From: Antedon mediterranea
Taxonomy: Eukaryota > Echinodermata > Crinoidea > Comatulida > Antedonidae
NCBI RefSeq assembly: GCF_964355755.1
Contig: NC_092671.1
Location: forward strand, 23,827,070 to 23,891,069
Reading direction: 5' to 3'
Length of the DNA stretch: 64,000 nt
Shown: positions 54,001-63,795 of the stretch, one piece after another
Position numbering within the stretch: the first letter of the stretch is position 1
Layout of the letters: each line of letters starts with the position of its first letter
The notes under the pieces: generated by a model
The model's database searches: none
Told to the model about the DNA's origin: nothing
The model's input: only the letters and a program-made list of their open reading frames with translations
Made by a program: the position numbers and the translations under genes

Positions 54001-57000
54001 CATTCATATCACAGAGATTTTCTCCCTCACATTCATTGATATCTAGTTGAGAAGCAGAAAGAAATGATAAGTTACCTTATTATAGGTTGTGAGAAACAGT
54101 AACTTCTAATTTAAAATATAAACAAAAATTAATTCTCTTTTATTAACATATTTTTCTCTTTGTACTTGTAACATTATCGTATCGAGTTTGTAGGAATACA
54201 TTGTCTTGTATTAAACAAGTAGGGGTTGCTGTTTTATCATATCATTCTACCTATATATATATTATATTAGTAATTACCTTCACATGTGACACCATCTCCA
54301 TCATAGCCTTTATTACAAACACAAGTAAAACTTCCTTCAGTGTTGTTACATGATGCAGCTAAATTACAGTTACTTGTACCACGCTCACATTCATTGACAT
54401 CTATAAAAAATAATTTTAATACAATCAACAATTCATAATTTCTATTTGAATGTGAACAATAAAGTAGGTCATATAATAGAGTTTAACAAAATATATCGTC
54501 TTTTAAATCATCATATGATGTATGCCACAAAATGACAAAAGTTAATTTAAATATTTTAGATTAAAATCTTATATAAATCGTCATTCTGTTTTTAATTGCC
54601 AACAATTGCAACCAAAATGCAAAAGTCATCATTTTCTGAACCATCGTTTTTTGCCATTTTCAGTTTGATCGGAGAACTGGTAGGCCTCGCCCACATGTTG
54701 TAGGCCTAGGAATCTTATTTAATATTTAGTAAACTGTTTTTAAAAATAAGAAAAATATAAATCTCGAAATAAACAGAAAAGCCATAGAAAATATTTATGT
54801 GGTATATTTACTGTAGGCCAGTACTATTATTATTATTAGACTATCTTTGATTGGATGTCTTGTAACCTTTCTTGAGAGTTTTGAATGTAATTTTACTCTT
54901 TCTTGATACCACCATTAATTGTGCAAAAGTCAGTTGGTGTCTAGTGAAAAACACAGGTTGTTTTAGTAAAATTTACAGCCAAAATCAAACCAAATACACT
55001 ATTGAACTAGAAAGCCACTCCGAGAGGGCATACCTCCGCCTACTGTAAAATTCTCCTACATAAAATTTCTCCGGTAAAAAAAAAATATATATATATTTGT
55101 GTGTGTCTTAATGCTGTTTGTGATTTAGGCTAATTTCATTACAAGCATTTGTATGCGCGAGTTTGGTGTAATGGTTATGTAACAAGCCTTTCAATTCGAC
55201 TAACAATAGAACAGCAACGCGAAAATCAAACGAGTGAATTTGAAAAGAAATAGGTTTTTTAAACTACTCGCATCAAAAAACGTGCACATTAAATCAAATT
55301 ATGTTTTAAAATTACAAATCGCAAATTATAACTCTTGCCTCTTGTTAAAAAATGAAGTTTTTTGGACAAGTAGTTCTCGAGAAAATGCAATTTCAGTTTA
55401 CTTGTTACTTTAAGACTGCTCGCCGGCTTTTGAAAAATTCTGTCCTATCTTTTAACACAAGCAGGTCTGAAAAGTATACTAAAAAGTGGTCCAGAATTGG
55501 GACAATGGTCCCAAAATTTAATGGAATGGTCCTTGACCACATATCTATCTGTATATTCATTTTGGTAAAGATCTTGTAATTACTTTTTGAGTAATCCTGC
55601 TAACAAACAAACAAACAAACAAACAAACACACGCTACCGATTACATATACCTCCTTGGCGGAGGTAAAAAATGTGCTTACCCTCACAAACTTGACCATCA
55701 CCAGTGAAGCCATTAGTACATGTACAGACGAATCCACCTTCAAGGTTCTGACAGTCTGTGTTTACTTGGCAATTGGACAAACCATCTGCGCACTCATTTA
55801 TATCTAAAATACAGTTAATAAAAAGAAACTATAAATAATGGGCAAAATGAGACACAATCATAGTTCACCACCTTATAGAGCTGTTTGACTAAGCACACCT
55901 ATTTTATTTAAATAGAAAATTTACTCTACATTCAGAACCAAAAAATATTTGATTTTACTGTGAATCACAGAGTCAGATTATCAGAAAAGTATTCAGTAAA
56001 GTTGCTGACAATTTAAATTTCAAAATTTCAGTAGAATTCCACATTCTACTAACCAAGAAGCATTGATTGATGCCCTTGCAAGAAATGATATATTAAAATA
56101 GGAAGATACAATATTAAAGTAGAATATTCTAATAATCTCCTTTGCTTGCTTAAGGGTACTTGTCTGAAATTGTGGCTAATGTCATTTTGTCAAGGAAGTA
56201 AAACAAATAGGCTGATAATATATACCATCACAGGCACCGGTTTCATTATTTGCTGTGTAACCTTCAATGCAGTTACAATAAAAGCTTGTTGTAGTATCAA
56301 AGCACTGTTGATGTTCAGTACAATTGTGAGATCCTTCTACACATTCATCGATAGCTAATAAAATTAAATAAAACTATAGTTTAATTTAGATCATTTTACC
56401 AACATATTTGTTAAAATACATTACAATATGAGCACAAAACGTTGACACATGCCATCCTATGACCTTATGCATATACGCTATAGCCTATTATATGTCATAG
56501 AGAATTGTACAGTATATACTATGTGGTGAAATTGCATGACCCACATATGTTCTAATTTTTTGGTATTATGAAAATTTTGGAAAGTGATGATTTGAGCAAA
56601 AAGATGCAAGATTTGGAAAAAAAATATTGTACACGTAGGAGCGCGGTGCACGTTCTTGTATAACTTTTTAAATTCAACTGGCCAAATGATAACGTCACAA
56701 CATCTGATTCATATCTGTAAGATATTCAGTATATTGAATTATATATATATACGTGACCCATATGTTATTCACATTTTTAGGTATGATGATGTCATCAAAA
56801 TGAACATGGTGGGAATTTATGAGAAAGATAATTGGTTGAGCAAGCACATATTAAAATTTGAGAGAAAATCGAGTACAGATAAGCAAGATGCACTCTTTTG
56901 AATTTGCTAATTTATGATGAAAAAGAAAAAATCTTAATTTTAAAATTTAGGTGGCCATATGACGACGTTATAATATTTTCCACATCACATGAATTCATAT

Positions 57001-60000
57001 CTACAGCCTTGTCTACACTATCAAACTTTATGTGATGTGATGTGCCCATATATGGACATGATAATGTCAAATCATTACCATATTTGACCATATCACTACC
57101 ATATTTGGGCACATCACACTTTTTTGTCAAACTTGTTTGATAGTGTATAGACAGAGCTTACATTCCAGACGCTTTGATTTCATAATAAGTTAAAAAAAAT
57201 GGGGATTCTCTTCCATTTTGAAGATTTATCTTTATTTTTAAAAGGCTTTTCCAGCACTTTTGTGCAATTAATGTGCGCATTTTGTCATTTTAAAATCTGG
57301 TGAATGTTGAGTAGATTTGTACAAAAAAATCATATTTTTATGTTTCCAAAGTATCGCACATGCAAAAGCTCTAAATTAATCAATTAATTTTAAGCATTTA
57401 AATTTGCATGATTTGCCGTGCATGACCGTACATTTCCTGAAGTTTATATATAGTGAATTTTATTGATATGTAATGGTGAGTTATGGACATATGATTGATA
57501 ATTTGATTTCAGAAAATGGAGTCACGGATGAGTGATAACAGTGAAAGCTTATTACAAGTAAATTAAATTATTTGAAAGATATTGTGGAATTTTAATGATC
57601 ATTGACTTTTTGAGATAATAGTTATATAAAATCTCTACAGAGAGAAATGAATAATAATAATAATAATATTATTGATTTAAACTTGAGTGTTTGTTTTGTA
57701 TTTTGTTATTTACCCAATTCAATTAAATATTTAAAAAAAATAGGTTATATTTACATTCACAATCAGTGCCAGTTTGACTTTCTCTATGACCTTCAAGGCA
57801 ATGACAATTAAATCCACCTTCTGTGTCTTCACATTCTTGTCTTTCAGTGCAAGAGTGTGTACCATCATCACATTCATTGATGTCTATAAAAATACAAGAT
57901 CCAATTAAACAATACTCTATATCCCTAAATAAGCTAATAAATATTATATAACAAAATAAATAAATAAATTCCTAAATTCAATTTGATTGGACGATTGTGG
58001 GTCATATGGCATTGAATAGTACGCACTATTAAACGATAGTTTAATATAGTACTTTTTTTCGTGTAAGAAAAATAAAATCTGTTCGCGTTTGGAATTTTTT
58101 TTTTATACTATTGCTTTTGAAATACAACAGCGGCACCTATTTTGTACTTTGGCCGCAAATGTTATTGTTACGACTGGTTTCGCGATGGAAGTACATTTTT
58201 GAAGAGATATATATGTACTAATTTAGATCAAAAAGGCATTTAAATTAACTTTAGATCAATTAATTATTGGGAACATCTCTACAAGACGTGGAATCATTGG
58301 AAAAAACATATATATCCTAGATGAGTTCCAGTTGCCTGTCAAAGTTTCGTATTGCTGTCTTCAGTCTAGGCCTGTTAGTATTAGGCCTAGGCATTTTAGC
58401 CTTGCTAGGTCTAGGATTGTTTGGTCGTTTGTTGACATAATTAACACTAACAGTAGGTGCATTTATAAAATCCATATGAATAAAAACATTTAATATAATT
58501 ATTAAAAACCAACTGTTAATTAATCAATGTGATGTGAATCAAATGTAGGCCTTGGCTAGGCCTACCTTTTATTTGATATTTATATACTCATCTAAATAAC
58601 AGGAATCTATTTAGATGAGTATATAAAACAAATAATGAATGTTTTAAATTCGTGTAATGGCACGATTACTAGCTGCATTATGGGAGTATGTTTCCGTGTT
58701 TGATCCCAAAAAATGACTGGGGTAATAATGTTCAGCGCATTGAAAGCTTGCTTATATGCACTATATAAGAATGAACTATTATTATTATTAAATAATGGAA
58801 TTTGGTGAATAATGAAAGGTTATACTGTACATCAACGAGGCGACATTCATTATTTTGTATAATTATTAGCATTTATTATTTCAAAAAACATTTTTCAGTT
58901 TCTTTGAATATGAATAAAGGAACCTAGTTTGATTGCATTTTAAAACAAAAGTGATCTGAAATAAAATTAACAGTAGTAGTTTGTAGTAGTAATAATAGTT
59001 TATATGAACTTACTAGTACAACTTAAACCTTCAGCAGAAGCAAAACCTTCATCACATTGACACTGATAACCTGGTTCACTGTTTACACACTCAGTATTCT
59101 CTCCACATGCACCTTCAGACTCACACTCATTGATATCTGAAAGATGCAATAGTTTTTAGATTTGTAATGATGATTATAATTATAAAATAAGTTAAAAAGT
59201 TATAAATTATTGAATGATTTATTCTAATAGTTTGCCTTTGAACATTAAATTATAATTGTATTAAGATTTCTTTTAATAAAGTAGGATTTACAACACAATT
59301 AAATGATAATATAATTTCTTATATTAATATAAAAAAAAATGTAGAACATTTTGGATATAATTAAGATTATAACAAATCTAAATAGAGTTTTAGTAGTATA
59401 TTTTAATTTGTAATAGTAACATGGCTTATAAATACAATGAAAATATTTAATTAAAAGAAAAATAGTTAATGATAATAAGAATAAAATTTTACAAACCAGT
59501 GCATGACCCATCATCATTAGTCACATATCCATCTTTACATACACAGTTGAATGATCCGGCATGATTGTAACATTTTTGGGTTAAATCACATGGTTCTCCT
59601 GTACATTCGTTGATATCTAGCCAAACAATAAAAAGTAATTATTTATTTAACAGTGGTAGTCAATTTAACAGCAACAGCTGTGGCATGTACACCTAGAAAA
59701 CACCAGCTGTACATGAACAACCTAAACCCACCAGCTATACATATGTACCTAGAACACTTGTATATGAACAACCCCAACCCACCAGCTGTACATGTGCACC
59801 TAGCACACCAGTTGTACATGAACAACCCAAACCCACCAGCTGTACATGTGCACCTAGAAAACACCAGCTGTACATGAACAGCCCAAAACCACCAGCTGTA
59901 CATGTACACCTAGAACACTTGTATATGAAAAACCCAAAACCACCAGCTGTACATGTGCACCTAGCACACCAGTTGTACATGAACAACCCAAACCCACCAG

Positions 60001-63000
60001 CTGTACATGTGCACCTAGAACCCACCAGCTGTACATGTGCACCTAGAACACACCAGCTGTACATGTGCACCTAGAACACACCAGCTGTACATGTACACCT
60101 AGAACCCACCAGCTGTACATGTGCACCTAGAACACACCAGCTGTACATGTGCACCTAGAACACACCAGCTGTGTACATGTACACCTAGAACACACCAGTT
60201 GTACATGTGCACCTAGAACACACCAGCTGTACATGTACACCTAGAACACACCAGTTGTACATGTGCACCTAGAACACACCAGCTGTACATGTACACCTAG
60301 AACACCAGTTGTACATGTGCATCTAGAACACACCAGAACAAGACAAAGTCACCAGCTATATATGTGCATGAACAACTAAAACACACCAGCTGTATATTAT
60401 ATACTGTACACCTAAAAGACTGTACTGTACACCTAAAAGACTGTACTGTACACCTAAAAGACTGTAAAATTCCTGTACATGAACATCTAATACGAACCTG
60501 CTGTACTTGTACACATAAAACGTGCCTGCTGTACTGTACAATTGCTATACTGTACATCTTCTGTACATGTAGAGTACTGTTACACAAAAATATACCTGAT
60601 GTACAGTACACCTAACATTTACCTGTGCAGTTGATAGTAGGATCTCCTTCATAGCCTTGAATACAGGAACATGCAAATGAGCCAGGGCTGTTCTCACAGA
60701 TTGTATTCTGTCCACAGTTATGTCTCGGTTGATTTTCATCACACTCATTGATATCTTTAAGTAATTACAATACATACATTACATCAACTCTATCACATAA
60801 TGCATACAGAAATATGTCAAATATTTAAGATTTACAACTTTTAATATCATTACTGTGTTCAACTTGGTTTGATGGTGTACTTTTGCTTAGACCAGTTTCA
60901 TATGAAAAGCAGTAGTTTTGTTATTTACCTATACAAGTGAGCATATGTATTTGGAATGTTTAATGCATAATGTGCAGAACAAATCAAGCATTTGTAAGCA
61001 ATTGCATGGTTACTATCATCATCACTTGAGTGTAAACTCATCTAATATGCACTTAAAACTATATATGTGACTAAATGATTTGACAGCATGATAGTGATCT
61101 TACCAATACAACTATCAGTTGGAATGCCTTCATATCCCTCATTACAGGTGCATCTAAATGATCCAGGTGTGTTTGTACAGGTTGACTGAGCAACACAATT
61201 GTGTGAACCTTCAATGCATTCATCAATGTCTAAGAAAAAAAAAACATATTAAGGTAGTTACCATTTCAATTGTCCAATGCTCTGTGGAAATGCTTAATTA
61301 TAACTTTGTCCAATGCTCTGTGGAAATTCTTAATTATAACTTTTATTACAATGAATATGTATATGCAATATGTATATAATTCAGGGCTTACATCTAAATA
61401 TATTATTTACAGAAACAAACTTTTAGATTTGTGCTATAAGCAAATTAGGGTATTATTATGTGGAATTTAAATTAATTACCATTAGGCCTATACAATTTTC
61501 ATAGAATAAAAACTATTTATTTAAATCTTTTTAACTAGGAAATTAAATGCATTTTACATTTTTATTGTTTCTAGTAAATAGAAGTACTAACCAGTACACT
61601 GTACACCATTGCCTTCATATCCCTCATTACAATCACAATTAAAAGAACCAGCTAAGTTGCTACATGTAGCAAAATTGTGACAGTTATCACGATTCTCACT
61701 ACACTCATCAGTGTCTAAAGAAAATTGCATCAAAACAATGTAAACATTGAATCTCAATACATATGAAGTTTCTACTGTTTTATAAAATTCACAGTGAAAA
61801 AGTAGGTATATAAGAAAATTACGAATACATATTGTTTTTTGTTTTGCTTAACATACACTGTAAATGGTCAGAATTACCAATGCTGTTGAATAATTTAAAT
61901 TACAACATAATTTTACCTGTACAAATATTGGTATCTTCAGACCTTAAGAAACCACTTGAGCATGAACATTCATAAAATGGATCTAAGTTTGTACAATCTT
62001 CATTAGCACCACAGAGCTCAGAATTTTCAGAACATTCATCGATTTCTATTAAAGTAGATGTTACTAAGTTAAAAGCAGGAAACAATTTGAACACACAATT
62101 GATAAAAAATGTTTTTGGATTACTAAAACATTGTCTTTATGAAATTTTCAGGCTATATCTGTAAACTTATATTTAGTTTGGAAAATTTTAGTTTTCATGT
62201 AAAAAACTGTCTACCTTCACAATTAACACCATCTCCACGGTAACCTTCATGACAAGTACATTCAAAGCTGCCATCAGTGTCTTGACAGTCAGCATGCTCA
62301 TCACAGCTGTCTGTTTCTGTTGTACATTCATCAATATCTATACAAATAAAAAGACACAGAATGTTCTTTACTGTATTCTTCATATTTCTAGTTACTTCTC
62401 TCACTACAATTCATTTTTAATAGAAAGATGTAACTCTTGAAAAAGGCTGATTTTGCTTTTTACCATTTCTAAACATTAAAAGCAACTTAATTAACTTACT
62501 GAGACAATCTCTGCCATCACCCTCATAACCAGATGGGCATTCACAGATGTAAGTACCATCTTCATTGCTACAAGTGGCAAGATCGTGACATTCATCTATA
62601 TCCTCACTGCATTCATCAACATCTATTAAACAAATAAACACAATCAAACAAATTTTGTTATGAACATGTTTAAACAAAAATCCATATACAGTGAATATCC
62701 ATGATATATTTAATATATAAGTGGTGCCACTTAGAAAACAATTTTATTGCTCATCTGTAGCCAATTTCACAAGAATGACAGAAATAAATTAATATTATAC
62801 ATTTTTGGATTACAAGTTTCATAAAAATATTAGAACATACAATATCCTTTCAGTTCTAATTAATTTTATTTTAAAAATATGGTTGTGGGCACAATGAAGT
62901 AGTACGTTTTCAATATTACATGATGTATAATTGATGAACATTTGTTTTAGACCTCTGAATTTACTTTGAACTGAGCAAGATAAATAGGTTAGAGCAAAGC

Positions 63001-63762
63001 TTTCCAACAGCTAAACCTAATGTAGCATGCATACCATTGCAATGGGCACCAGATCCTGTGTAGCCTTGATTACAGAAACATCTATAACTTCCAATTTCAT
63101 TGAAACACTGAGCATTCTCATCACATGGTGAATCTTCTGATGTGCACTCGTCAAAGTCTTGTTCCAATAAAAGAACAATTATAAGATACATTTATTAATC
63201 AATATCATCATATATCATATACTTACACAAATTGAAAAAAACACCCACATTTTAATTAACCCTCGAATGTGGGCATTAATTTGTTCTTGAATAAACACCC
63301 ACCACATTAATATACACACAATATTGTATTTCTATTTGTAGTAGAATTCATTGCCTTTCATGATCTACAATTTACCAAGCATTTTTATGCAATTTTTACT
63401 GTATTTTATCTCTTCTTGGTATAATTTTTTTTTTCACATCCACAGCCAGTTATAACATATTACACTTTAAAAAAAAGCTTAGCTCAAAATAATGCTATCC
63501 CCCATAAAACCCTCCTGAACAATAAACATCCTAGGGCATTTATCCTAATAAATATGGTATATAGATATGAAATAGGAACAAATCTAAAAATGTTTGAAAT
63601 ATTTTATTTATACTGGGCAATCTCTTCAGTCAAAGACTGGTCTCCCAGAGGGCCCAGTTATGATTAGTGGCTGTGATGTACTAATACACCGGAGTAACGC
63701 CCTACTCGTCTTGAAAGATGTACTTGTTTCTTTAAAGTGCACATGAGCTAGATGTGTACACT

Positions 63763-63795
<33 letters not shown>

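Noticed and set aside
59643-60074. Cysteine- and proline-rich open frames on both strands
   Set aside because: They are translations of the 28-bp minisatellite; a period not divisible by three simply runs through all frames.
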